A stretch of DNA of 60,000 bases from Symsagittifera roscoffensis (GCF_963678635.1 NC_087070.1:30408390-30468389); one strand, 5' to 3'. Shown: positions 1-10,273, counted from the stretch's first letter. The notes: generated by a model from the sequence alone, not told the origin. Made by a program: numbers and translations.

Positions 1-936
1 GGAAGTGTGAGAGTCGAGATCCTTGTGTCCGTTCATGTACATTGCCAGTGCGCGGAAAAGACACAAATGATCTTTGTAAGCTTCCTTGTCTTTGTTAGAT
101 AGAAGACAGTTAGCAGAATGGTTTTTCAGTAGAGGTTCGGGTAAGACAGAGTCCGGACATCCCACTGGGATGTTTTTCAGCGAAGCAGCAAAAATGGTAA
201 CGTTAGTAATCAACTTGAATCTCCATTTTGTGTTCTGGCGTTCTTGGATACATTGCTCAACAATATCAAATTTTTTTACTTTTCCTTGGATTATTATCAA
301 GTCTGCTTTAGTACATAGCAATTGAGGTTTTTTAAACAAAATTTTGTTTTCATGGATTTAGAAATATCGATTTTCACCAGTCTCATCGTTTCGAAGAACA
401 AAACTCGGAGCAATGTTGATTTAAGCGGCAGAATCGAGCTTGTTGAAGACATCTTCCATATTCTCGTTGTTTATTGTAGTATCTAACTTGGACATTTGGA
501 AGTTAAATACCTTATGTCTCCCATATTTTATCTCCGTGTCCACCAGAAAATGTTGACAAGCACTAAGTTCCTCCTTGCGTTTTTCACCATCTTCCCCTTC
601 TTCCTCCACAATCTTGTTCAAGTCGGCCACCGTATCACTGGGTTTCCGTTGCTTAGTTCCATGTCCCTTTCTCCTATGTTGTTGGAGAGAGTAGTAACTC
701 AGGAATTCTTTTTCGCAAGAAGGAAAAACTATCGACTTCTTCGAACTTGGTTGAGCATGCTTTTTCGCAACATGATAATCCATCTCCTCTTTGCTCTTTG
801 TATAAAATTGACAGTTTGGACACTTATGTTCCTTTTATTTTTCACATCTCTTTCAATGTCTCGCAGCATCAGCTCTCCTGTATTCCTGACCAAAGTCCTC
901 ACACTTCAGTTTCTCGTTTTGGTTAAGAGCAGGCAT
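1..936 (-). pseudogene. Protein-primed DNA polymerase B, N-terminal zinc-finger part (outer element), broken
   Basis: Minus strand; the start codon is probably the ATG at 934-936 by match to the copies at 8248, 15587 and 22865, and the gene runs off the window at position 1. The longest open stretch (421-783) holds a C2H2-type finger (around CEKEFLSYYSLQQHRRKGH) and an acidic segment. It is clearly diverged from the inner copies, so this is the older element. The finger region precedes the exonuclease domain in the inner copies and presumably helps bind DNA. Stops and frameshifts occur throughout. The exonuclease and polymerase domains would lie upstream of the window. Confidence 0.75.
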
Positions 937-1132
937 TATCCAAAGAAATTTGGGACTTAAGAAAGGTTTCTAAATTAATTATTTAAAGTACCGATTGAAT
1001 GAAATTACTTACTTTTTTCTTTTCGCGAAGTAACGAATTGTAAAATTTGAAGTAAAATTCAATTGATTGTTTCTGATTGGTGAGCAAAATGGATGCTTTA
1101 ACCCAACAAAATGAGCGTATTTATACTAACAA

Positions 1133-1310
1133 TGACGTCATCGCCTACGCAATCACCCTTTTATGGTAATGCTGCCATTCTTTGAATAGAAGTGACGTCA
1201 CCGCCTACGCGATTTTCCTTTAATGGTAATGACGTCATTCTATAATTAGAATTGACGTCACCACCCACGTAATTTTTTTCATGGTAAGGACATCATCGCC
1301 TACGTCATTC
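1133..1310. promoter_or_regulatory. Cluster of CRE-like TGACGTCA octamers in a divergent promoter region (outer element)
   Basis: Exact TGACGTCA at 1133-1140, 1193-1200, 1230-1237 and 1253-1260, with a degenerate fifth near 1288. Three are spaced exactly 60 bp apart, and the first two are followed by CGCCTACGC. The block lies between the minus-strand polymerase and plus-strand ORF Y. TGACGTCA is the known CREB/ATF site; a role here is inference. The inner copies have CCAATCAGA boxes in the same interval instead. Confidence 0.55.
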
Positions 1311-1404
1311 TTTCGAAATTTCTAGCATTTTCCAGAAAAATTTACAACCAATCAGAACTAAGCAGTTTCCAGACATAAATTCGGATCAAAAATAATTATT
1401 TCAG

Positions 1405-1992
1405 TAAAATCTCAACTAAAAAATATTTGAATTTTGGGTTACTCTACAAGAAAAAAGAAAACATTCCGTGTAGTTTCCTTATTGATGAAATAGATGTAGA
1501 TTCTTACTTTTTTCACAATTTTTTGGACGGTTATGTTGTCCACAAAAGAGTTCTCCGACTAAGTAAAGGTCTCTTTAGGGAACTTACTCAATCAAAAAAT
1601 TTATTTTTGATCCACATATTGCGTATCAAAGCTATAAACCTATTACTGAGTTACACCTGACTAGGAAAGAAATTTTGTTCATCTTAGAAAATTTGAAGTT
1701 GATAAAAAATTCGAACGATAATATTTCAAAGACTCTTTTTATTCCCTATCCAACTCCCAAATTTGTGAAAAACCCCCCACAAAATTCATTTTTCCTCCAT
1801 TTTTTTAATGATTTTCAAAGTTCAAAATCTTGCATGATCAGATTTGGAATCAGATATCCAGAGATTTGCTTTGAAAAATTCATCAACTTTGAGTTATTTT
1901 CTCAAATCTACATCAAAATAAAAGAAGTTGACTATCTCCTCAAAAATCAGCAATTCCTTATCAATTTTTTACACAAAATTCAATTAAATTGA
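1405..1992 (+). pseudogene. ORF Y, outer element copy, broken
   Basis: Match to ORF Y of copies B and C (start 15951 and 23229). The start codon is not preserved, and a frame change near 1650-1680 splits it into an N-terminal piece (from about 1427) and a C-terminal piece (1675-1992). The C-terminal piece keeps the same aromatic, lysine-rich sequence as the inner copies. No known domain recognised. It is divergent to the polymerase across 937-1404. Confidence 0.6.
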
Positions 1993-2562
1993 TAAAAAGA
2001 CTTGCAGAGATGCTACTTTTATTAATTTTCTTTCTTTTGTTACTTATATAGTCAATATTTCTTATTTTTACAGCAAACAATAAATTTGTTTTCGGTCATT
2101 TTTTGGTCATTTGTTTTCGCAATTGCTTTTGTTAAACTTTTACTTATTTAATTTTTACTGATTGGATACGACAACTAGAACAAAAATGAACATTTTTGTG
2201 ATTGAAAACGACAATGCGTAAAATGGAGCTTTGTTTCCGATTGGACACGACTTTTCTATAAGAATTCCATAAAAGGAAACAGAAATCTGATTGGACACGA
2301 CCACAATCCAAATAAGGAAAAAGCATTCTTATTGGTTAAATTCACACATTCGAATTGATGGTATCCCTCTCTCCTTACTTAGAATCATTTTATTTTCAAC
2401 TTAACTACCGTCAACTACCTCCTCTCTCAGCTCTAAATATTTTAAGTTCAACTTAACCACCGACAACTACTTTTCTCGCAACTGTAAATCCAGTTTTATC
2501 TCTGAACCTTTTACTTATTCAGTTTCCCTCGCAATTTATTGCTCAAAAAGATCTTCTCAGAC
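1993..2562 (+). promoter_or_regulatory. Remnant of membrane ORF plus inverted-CCAAT repeat block (outer element)
   Basis: 1993-2130 is a decayed copy of the 52-aa membrane ORF found at 9251-9409; its ATG is lost. Between 2157 and 2340 the motif GATTGGAnACGAC or close variants occurs four times, followed by a plain ATTGG; ATTGG is an inverted CCAAT box. The start of ORF Q follows (around 2548), but the rest of Q is deleted, with sequence jumping to AT-rich DNA at about 2563. Confidence 0.5.
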
Positions 2563-3230
2563 ATTTTAAATTCTCTACATTAATTTTTGCATCATGCAAA
2601 AAATTTTATAATATTTCTGGTACACTTGTTAAAAAAATCGAAGAAAATCTCGCAAATTAAGAAATTTTTCATTAATTTTTTCGCATTTAAAAAAAATTGT
2701 AACAAGATTTTCTTGCACTGTTGAAAACTACATATTATGAATTTCTTTGTTCTGATTTTGATCATTGAAATTTCATTTTTTGCATGCATGTTGATCAAAA
2801 ACATCAGACAAACGATGTATTAAGATAGGGAATAATACTCAAAGTCATCAATAATGAAAAATTTTCAGCAAGTAGTTAACCTGTTTTTTACAAAATATTT
2901 TACGTTTTTCGCTTATGCATAAGAAAAAAGAAGTTGGAATTTTGCATTTGTTTCCAAAAAAAACCACAAAAAAATTTGCCTCTTACTGAAAAATTGCATA
3001 AAATTTTTTGGACACTTGTTAAAAAAACGAAAACAATTTTTACATGTAGAAAAAATTTTTAATTTATTGTTGAAAAAATCATTTGTTGAAAAAATCAAAT
3101 CAAAATTCGAATCTTGCGAAAACAATTCGAGTTAATTTTTGCACACATGTTGGAAATTACAATTTTTTTTGTTGAAGATTTTTTTATTTTAAATAAAAAC
3201 AATTTTGACAAGATTTTAATTAACAAATGT
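2563..3230. repeat. AT-rich low-complexity tract, no gene seen
   Basis: Degenerate, A- and T-run-rich sequence matching 11307-11979 and 18580-19256. It holds a TIR-like motif (TGTATTAAGATAGGGAATA) at about 2814-2832. Short open frames on both strands have low-complexity composition (F, K, N) and are not supported as genes. Confidence 0.5.
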
Positions 3231-3412
3231 TCAATTGATAATAGAAAAACTGACACGCTCACTATTTACAGTACCATAACCATTAATGAAACAGTCAACA
3301 ATTTTCAACAAATCAGTCTCATACTTTGAGTTTTGAACTTTTCGAATTCTTTCCAAAAGAGCTGATCCAAGAGTCTGAGTGGACGCAAGGTTCTGAGCAG
3401 AACTGAGATAAT
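3231..3412 (-). pseudogene. Gene X, C-terminal part (outer element), cut by the inner Polinton
   Basis: Minus strand. It encodes a segment close to residues of the intact X at 25582-26292 (for example LERIRKVQNSKYETDLLKI) and ends at a stop at 3231. The upstream half of the gene continues at 41957-42377 on the other side of the inner element. Function unknown. Two further copies of exactly this fragment sit at 11980-12161 and 19257-19438. Confidence 0.75.
3407..3412 (+). repeat. Target-site duplication GATAAT, left side of inner Polinton
   Basis: GATAAT directly precedes the inverted repeat and is repeated directly after the right inverted repeat. It lies inside the outer gene X fragment. 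The array copies have GATAAA at the same place (12156-12161, 19433-19438), a single-base difference. Confidence 0.85.
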
Positions 3413-3626
3413 AGTAGTATATGAGTGAAGTGATCGGGGGGGTGGGTGCTGACCCCCATGTATTAACATGGGCTATAGAGTATCCGGTCAGCAACCTATG
3501 TATTACGATAGGCATTAGATTTTCCAATGTATTAGGATAGGGAATTGGTTTCCCAATGTATTAAGATACGAGGTTTCAGATGGTAAGTTTCAGATGTTAA
3601 GTTTCAGAAAAATTTTTGGCGCCCGA
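3413..3626 (+). repeat. Left terminal inverted repeat of inner Polinton
   Basis: Begins AGTAGTATATGAGTGA, then a G-run, then short subrepeats built on TGTATTAAGATAGG and GGCTATAGA, and ends near TTTTTGGCGCCCGA. The reverse complement lies at 41727-41956. This copy has an extra 14-bp subrepeat (GTAAGTTTCAG region) compared with 12162-12361. Confidence 0.85.
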
Positions 3627-3892
3627 TCTTACCATTTTTTAAGATTCTCTACACCAATGCGATAGGTTTTAGATTTTTTCATTGTATTAAAATATGATTT
3701 TTATTTTGTTTTAAACCATTAGAGTTTAAATTGAAAGTGTCTGAAACTATGCTGAAACCTAACTGAAGCTTCAAAGAAGAAAAAAGTTTTTCAGAAAAAA
3801 AATTAAATTACTGTAAATTGTTATATTACAGTTGAAAAGTTGAATAACATATAAATCATTGTATGGTATGAAGTTTTACTACAATTTATAGA
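3627..3892. other. Subterminal AT-rich spacer, no gene seen
   Basis: Sequence between the left inverted repeat and the polymerase stop codon. It also occurs at 12362-12554 and 19639-19831. It contains CTGAAAC/GTTTCAG-type short inverted motifs but no supported ORF. Confidence 0.4.
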
Positions 3893-6800
3893 TTAAACAT
3901 ACAAATTCAATGGCTTAGTATGTGTTCCATCGTCAAGTACCTCCCTTTTCGGGTAAAAGTAACTGAGTCCTTTTTTAGTTTGTTCACATGTTCCAACTAA
4001 ATGGTTGGAGGTTTTGAATCCGCGATTGGTCGACTTCAACTTTACAGCTTCGTCAAGAACTCGTCTGTATTTAGACATTGGTCCATCCCCAGTGTCTTCT
4101 AGCGTTCTTTTGCTGAGCCCTTTGCTGCTAAATTTGAATTTGTCGCTCTTACTATCATAGCAGCAATACGTCTTGCTGCACAGGCACAACATTTCAGTAC
4201 AGCGAAACTCTTCTTTGAATAATCCAGGTTCTCCTTTGTCATGCTTTTTGTGAACAGCGCAGCATGTACGTGGAAAAAATTTTTATCTGCATCAGCTATA
4301 AAGTCATCTCTACAATCATTTCGACGAATAAGTGTACACTGAGCTTTCTTCTCTGGTAATATACAATCGTCCAGGTTAGCTTCTGCTAATGCTAGATACA
4401 AGGAGTCCGTATCCATCTCCAACTCCTCGAATTTATTCTCATCGCAATACTTGTGGAAGAAGTTGTAGTATAACTCCAACATTCTAAGTTTGGCGTATTG
4501 AAGAAGGAAAAAACCTACAATAATTGGTTCTCTATGTTCAATTGTTGACTTCAATAGTTCTACTTAATATAAGTCCTTTTTCGCAACATTCAATCGCTTG
4601 AAAAACTTCTCATTTTTTGCTTTGTGTGTCTTCTCATCGCCGAGATATTTGGTTATCGTGTGTCTGGATCTGTCCATAATTTGATAACCGTACGAACTGT
4701 TACCGAGAAGCTTCATCGTCTCAGCAACAACTCCAGAATGTGGATTCTCGTCTCCTTCTCGTCGAGCATTAACAACAGATTGAACAAATTTGTTGAAACA
4801 TTTCCTAGGTGTGTACTCAACAAATCGATAAATTTTTGTACATTGAAGTCCAAGACTTAGATAGAAGTTAAGAAGAGGTGTGACGATTGTACCATTTTCT
4901 AATTTAAAACTGGAAATCAACATTCATTGTGGGTTTTTCAGCAAATCGTTTTCTTCGGCATAGTTTTTCATGTATTCTCCAATATCGTTTTGGGAGACGT
5001 CAATGTTTTTGAATATTGGAGGAAAATTTTAAAATGTAGGCTTCAACTCGTCAGGAACTATTAAATCGCATTGCACATAACCAAAAAGAGATCTGTTCTT
5101 TATTTTTTCAAGTAAAGAATCAGTAGACAGAGGTCTTTTGTAAGGAAAATTTGTCTTGAAATGATTCTTGATTGACGAATCTGTTTTGAAATGCTCCCAC
5201 CACTCACACTCCCACATTTCCTGAATTTTGTAAACTCTTTCTTTTATGTACTCTCGTCTCAACTTATCCATTTCTCGCTTCTTATTTCCCCTTTCAATAT
5301 CTTCATCTGACAACGATGGACGGGTTTCTTGACATGAGCAGAAATGATAGTAGCAACCCATAGCTTCAAATACTGTTTGACATTGATCGCAGTAACCATC
5401 AACCTGAAAACAGTCAATTTTCTTCTGCTTTCCGGTTGTGTAAAAACTCTGAATTTTACATTCTGGTCTCCATTCTTAATAGAAAGACATAACCATGTTC
5501 TCGAAGTTTCTTGTTCTGTTATTTTTAGCTCTAAAACGATCAGTTTCAGAGTCATACCCCATCTTGTGTAAAGTCCGGTTGGCATCTCTTGACACACTGA
5601 GAAAGGATATAATTGGCTAGCGTCAATTCCAACTATTGTCTTACAAATATTTGACGAGTTACGAAAATAAGTTTGATCGACAACAGCTTTTTGCGTAAAA
5701 ACTATTGATGGACCACCAGTCATGTCTTTTCTAATTTTCTCACATAAATTTTTATCTCCTTCAAAGAACGGGTAAAATTTGTGATTTGTCGACTTGTTTA
5801 AGCAGATATTTGCAAGATTTGGAAGCGTGCATCCCAGTTTCAGCATGTCAGTTTCCTTATCATGGTAAAATTCTATCATTTGTTGCATAGCTTCAAGATT
5901 AGGAACAACATCTTTGTTGTTGTACTATCGTAAGAAGTCTTTGAAAGTAATCATGCTTTGTTGTTCCCAGATGTTTTTCAAATACGAGTAATTTTCAAAA
6001 CCTGTTGGTGGAATTGATTGAATACGTAACTTTTTCAGTGCACTTTTTTGATCAAGTCCTCCAATAACCAGTTTTTGATAATCATTGAAGTCTTTCTCGA
6101 GAGGGTTGTGATTTCTCAGTTTGCTGAAAAAGGCTTCATATGAAGACAATTCCGTATAGTCGAGCTTGTCTGAACTGTCAAACCATTCGTAAGGGGAAAA
6201 ACCTTTGGTTTCACTTGCTTTATAGGCTTTCAGAAACGAATCCAATGTTGTTGCACCTCCAAGAAATTTCATTATATCCAAAAATTTAACATCTCCAAAA
6301 TTGAATGATATGAAATCATTTGCTTTTTTAATGACTGTTGGTTCGATGTCTTTATCACATATAAGGTATGGAATCAAATAAGATTTGATAAGGTTCAGAT
6401 CGTATCTGCCGCTATTGAAACCAAACACCGGTAAGATTTTAACATAGCGTTTTAAATGCTGTTTCAAGTCGATCAGCTGATTTTTTTGAACTCTTAAGAA
6501 TTGTGTCGACATGTCATCTTCGTCGCCACCCTCAACACATTCATCTTCATAATCGAAAACTTCTAGTCTTTTAGTTAAAGTTCCAGCATTAAATTTATCA
6601 AAAATCTTTTTGACTCGATCATTGACAGTGTTTTCGATTTCTTGTAACTTGATTCTCATTTGTAGTTTACTTTTTTCAGCCAGAAGTTCCAAGCTGGAAA
6701 CAAAAGCAATTATTAGAAGTTCTGGATCTTTTTCACACAAGAAAATTGGAGCATCTTGCAGATTTGAAGATATTGAGACGGAAATAGGGACATGTTTTCC

Positions 6801-8248
6801 AATCCAAGTAGTTGTTTCAGTTGCTTTCAATTCTTCTGTGGAACACAAATCGATTCGAAGTCAAAAACTGCATCATTGCTAAACAATTTCTGATCTTCAG
6901 TGTAGGGAATGTTGAAGCCATCCAATTTCTCGAATATTGTTTCCCGTAGTGTGTACGCATTTTTGGGATAAATATGTCGCACTCGATCTTTACAAGTTAG
7001 AAGATGTCGGTTGAAACTGTCTGATCTGTTGAAAAAACAGTCACAGCTAGGACATCGAAAAAACTTGAAGAAGGAATCAATATCATTCGTGTGAATGATA
7101 TTGTTGTTGAATCTTAGCAATTTCACGGTTTTTTCAATTTTTCCAATACTTCGCCTCGCTAATTTTCCAACATATTCTCCTTCTTGATTGTCAAAATTGT
7201 AAATGAAAAAGTTTCGTTCAACTATTTCCTCTACAAGAGGTAAATCATCATTGGCAACTCCGAGAAAGTTCTTCGGATCGTATCCAGATTTTGATATAAG
7301 CTCCGTAAATAGTCGAGATGTATGAGCATCGAGGTTACTATGACCATGCAAATACATTGTTAACGCACGGAAAAGACAAAGATGATCTTTGTATGGTTGT
7401 TTATCTTTATCCGATAAAAGACAGTTTACTGAATGATTTTTCAGTAAAGGTTCAGGCAACACAGAATCTGGACATCCCATTGGGATGTTTTTCAGTAGTG
7501 CAGCAAAAATAGTGACATTTGTGATCAACTTGAACCTCCACTTTGTGTTCTGACGTTCTTGGGTGCATTGTTCAACGATATCAAACTTTTCAACTTTTCC
7601 CTGAATTGAAATCAAATCGGCTTTCGTACACAGTAAATGCAATTTTTCGAACAAAGTATTGTTTTCGTGTGCATAATAATACCGATATTCTCCCGTTTTG
7701 ACATTACGGAGAACAAATCTAAGAGCAATATTGATTTTTGCAGCGGAATCCAGCTTGTTGAAAACTTTTTCAAGCTTCTCGTTGATAATCTTTGTATCTA
7801 ACTTTGACATTTGAAAGTTAAATACCTTATGCCTCCCATTCTCCATCTCAGTGTCAACCAGTAAGTGTTGACAAGCACTCAACTCCTCTTTGAGTTTGTC
7901 TCCATCATCCCCTTCCTCTTCCACTATCTTGTTCAAGTCTACCATCGTATCACTTGGTTTCCGCTGTTTCGCTCCATGTTCTTTTCTCCGGTGTTGTTGG
8001 AGCGAGTAGTAACTCGGAAACTCCTGCTCACAAGACGAACAAACCGTTGATTGCTTGGAAGTCGATGGAACATGTTTTTTGGCCACGTGATAATTCTTTT
8101 CTTGATTATTGTAAGTGAAATACTTACAATCAGGACAAGAAATAATCCCTGCTTGACAACTTTTGCGATGTCGAGCCGCATCGGACCTCCTGTACTCTTT
8201 ACCATAATCCTCGCATTTATTTTTCTCATTCCTGTTGAATGCTGGCAT
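3893..8248 (-). pseudogene. Protein-primed DNA polymerase B (pPolB), copy A, full length but broken
   Basis: Replicative polymerase of Polintons. Reading leftward from the start at 8248 (ATG after CTTTTTTTCAG): zinc-finger region (first finger has Tyr for the second Cys), exonuclease motif I (FDFES) near 6870, Exo II (GFNSGRYDLNL) near 6415, polymerase motif A (DASQLYP) near 5615, a Cys/His-rich insert near 5300-5400, motif B (LLGNSSYGY) near 4690 and motif C (DTDS) near 4410, ending at 3893. It is interrupted by a frame change just after Exo I (about 6830-6848), TAG at about 5924, a frame change near 5560, further in-frame stops near 5029, 4922 and 4561, and a frame change near 4150. This is the only copy with the complete palm. 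Confidence 0.85.
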
Positions 8249-8640
8249 CTGAAAAAAAGTGGGATATTTAGTGTGCATCAAAATTGATTAAAAATACGTG
8301 GTACGTACAAAATTGGGAGATTTAAAATGTTCCAAAAAATTTAATAAAAATACTTTTTACTGACTTTGAATTGTTAAAAATATTTGAAATTTACTTCAAA
8401 TAGTTATACAAAGTTTAGAGCAGTTTCTTTTAACGTAAAAGAAAATCAGAATGAAATAAGTTTTTTTACTTTTTATTAGAGAAAATCAACCAATCAGAAT
8501 TGAGTATTTTTTTAGTAACACTGTTTGTTGGAAATCAACCAATCAGATTTCAGCATTTTCTAAAAGTGAACTGTTTATTATTTAAAAAACAAACCTTAAT
8601 CTTTATTTGAAAAATGTCTATCAAAAACATTTGAGCTTCC
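8249..8640. promoter_or_regulatory. Divergent promoter region between polymerase and ORF Y, copy A
   Basis: Two CCAATCAGA boxes (8490-8498, 8539-8547), 49 bp apart and each preceded by ATCAA. CCAAT is the known NF-Y site; use here is inferred. On the minus strand the polymerase ATG directly follows a polypyrimidine-CAG, like a 3' splice site. The same region recurs at 15588-15950 and 22866-23228. Confidence 0.45.
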
Positions 8641-8672
8641 TTGAGTTACTTTACAAGAAAAAGGAAAAAATT

Positions 8673-8797
8673 CCAAGTAGTTGTTTCAGTTGCTTTCAAT
8701 TCTTCTGTGGAACACAAATCGATTCGAAGTCAAAAACTGCAACATTGCTAAACAATTTCTGATCTTCAGTGTAGGGAATGTTGAAGCCATCCAATTT
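8673..8797 (-). repeat. Ectopic polymerase fragment inserted in ORF Y (copy A)
   Basis: 125 bp matching the polymerase at 6803-6928, replacing about 85 bp of ORF Y that is present in copies B and C. It starts within a shared CCAA and ends before ACTAAATAG. It changes the N-terminus of the ORF that follows. Confidence 0.8.
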
Positions 8798-9251
8798 ACT
8801 AAATAGAGTTATCCGACTAAGTAAAGGTCTCTTCAGAGAAACTTACTCAATCAAAGAGTTTACTTTTGATTCACATATTGCGTATCAAAGTTTTAAACTT
8901 ACAGCTGAATTACACCTCACAAGGAAAGAAATTTTGTTTATTCTCGAGAACTTGAAATTGATCAAAAAGTTGTACGATAATATATCAAAAACTCTTTTTA
9001 TCCCCTATCCAAAACTCAAATTTGTAAAAACACATCAGCAAAGTTCTTTATTCCTTCATTTCTTTAAAGATTTTCAAAGTCCAAAATCCTGCTTGATTCG
9101 GTTTGGAATCAGATTTCCAGAAGTCTGCTTTGAAAAATTCGTCAACTTTGAGTTAACCTCCCAAATTTACATAAAAATTAAAGAACTTGACTATTCACTT
9201 AAAAATCAGCAATTTCTCATTGATTACATACAAAAAATTCAATTAACTTGA
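8778..9251 (+). CDS. ORF Y with chimeric N-terminus, copy A (157 aa, unknown function)
   Basis: Open from an ATG at 8778 that lies in the inserted polymerase fragment, so about seven N-terminal residues come from antisense polymerase sequence and the rest from ORF Y. The Y part is uninterrupted here, unlike copies B, C and D, which carry frameshifts. It is rich in Phe, Ile, Lys and Leu, with no known domain recognised. Its stop TGA overlaps the ATG of the next ORF (TGATG at 9249-9253). The ancestral start, as in copy B at 15951, is cut off from it by the insertion. Whether it is translated is unknown. Confidence 0.5.
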   Translation: MLKPSNLLNRVIRLSKGLFRETYSIKEFTFDSHIAYQSFKLTAELHLTRKEILFILENLKLIKKLYDNISKTLFIPYPKLKFVKTHQQSSLFLHFFKDFQSPKSCLIRFGIRFPEVCFEKFVNFELTSQIYIKIKELDYSLKNQQFLIDYIQKIQLT

Positions 9252-9409
9252 TGAAAAAACTTGCAGAGATGTTACTTTTATTAATTTTCTTTCTTTTGTT
9301 ACTTATATCAGCAATATTTCTTATTTTTACTGCAAACAACTTTTGGTCATTTTTTTTTGCAATTGCTTTTGTGTATATTTTTACTTATTTGGAAGATTTC
9401 AGTCCTTAA
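9251..9409 (+). CDS. Small two-segment membrane protein, copy A (52 aa)
   Basis: Starts at the ATG overlapping the ORF Y stop (TGATG) and ends with TAA at 9407-9409. Almost the whole protein is two hydrophobic stretches (a Leu/Ile/Phe-rich run at about residues 7-27 and a Phe/Ala/Ile-rich run at about 31-46), ending in an acidic tail. The frame is intact in all four inner copies (9251, 16537, 23815, 29005), in contrast to its neighbours. No family recognised; a membrane role is inferred from composition. Confidence 0.55.
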   Translation: MKKLAEMLLLLIFFLLLLISAIFLIFTANNFWSFFFAIAFVYIFTYLEDFSP

Positions 9410-9784
9410 AAGGGTCTTCTGATTGGATACGACAACTAGAACAAAAATGAACTTTTTTGTGATTGGAAACGACAATACCCAAAATGGAGCTTTGTTTCCG
9501 ATTGGACACGACTTTTATCCGAGAATCGCATAAAAGGAAGCTGAAATCTGATTAGACACGACTACAATCCAAATAAGGAAAATCAATTCTGATTGGTTAA
9601 ACCCACACATTCGAGTTGAAGGTACCCCTAACTCCTAACTAAAAATCATTTTATTTTCAAATTAACTACGCTCAACTACCTGCTCTCTCAGCTCTAAATA
9701 TCTTAATTTCAACTTATCTTCCGTCAACTACCCCTCTCTCAACTTTTTCTTATTTTTACTCTTGTACTCAATTTATTGCTCAAA
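9410..9784 (+). promoter_or_regulatory. Promoter-like block upstream of ORF Q, copy A
   Basis: The motif GATTGGAnACGAC or close variants begins near 9421, 9461, 9500 and 9550, with a plain GATTGG near 9590, so spacing is about 40-50 bp; ATTGG is CCAAT on the other strand. Beyond it are CAACTACC/CTCTCTCAGCTC repeats up to the ATG of Q. No other gene seen in the interval. Confidence 0.45.
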
Positions 9785-10273
9785 ATGATCTTCTCAGTGC
9801 AAAACAGCAATCTCATGTACTCTGTAGAATTTTCTCCTGATCTAGTACAAATTCAAGTGCGAGAAACAGTCTCTGGAGTTTTTCTGGCACGAATGGATAT
9901 CCCAATCTAAGTCTGGCACATGGTGGAAGTGATGCAAAGGGATTTCAACGAACATCATATGATGCAAGTTCCCATCACAGAGAACCAACTTGGAACAATG
10001 CAAATGATGTAGGAAGTTTCTGATTATGTGGGCATGAACTACCCCGAGATTCCGGACTCAAAATTTGTAGCTCAACCAGTCGTCGACTTCCTCTTTCCTT
10101 GGGAGGAGGCAGGATCAGCCGAAAACCCCATCACAATAGATGAAGATGAAGATTTCTCAGAATTAATGACACCTCCAGCTCTACAACAACCACCAGCAAT
10201 GGAACCTCGTCCAGCTCTGCGTTCTATAGAGATCCTCCAGAACTCTTCTGCTGCTCGACAGCTCTTTGATTAA
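9785..10273 (+). pseudogene. ORF Q, copy A, two in-frame stops
   Basis: Same length as the intact copy B (17066-17554) but with TAA in place of Gln near 9908 and TAG in place of Glu near 10010. An AATAAA follows the stop. Function not recognised; see copy B. Confidence 0.7.

Noticed and set aside
3440-3560. Repeated short units in the inverted repeat resembling a CRISPR array
   Set aside because: Units are unequal, lack regular unique spacers, and the context is a eukaryotic transposon.
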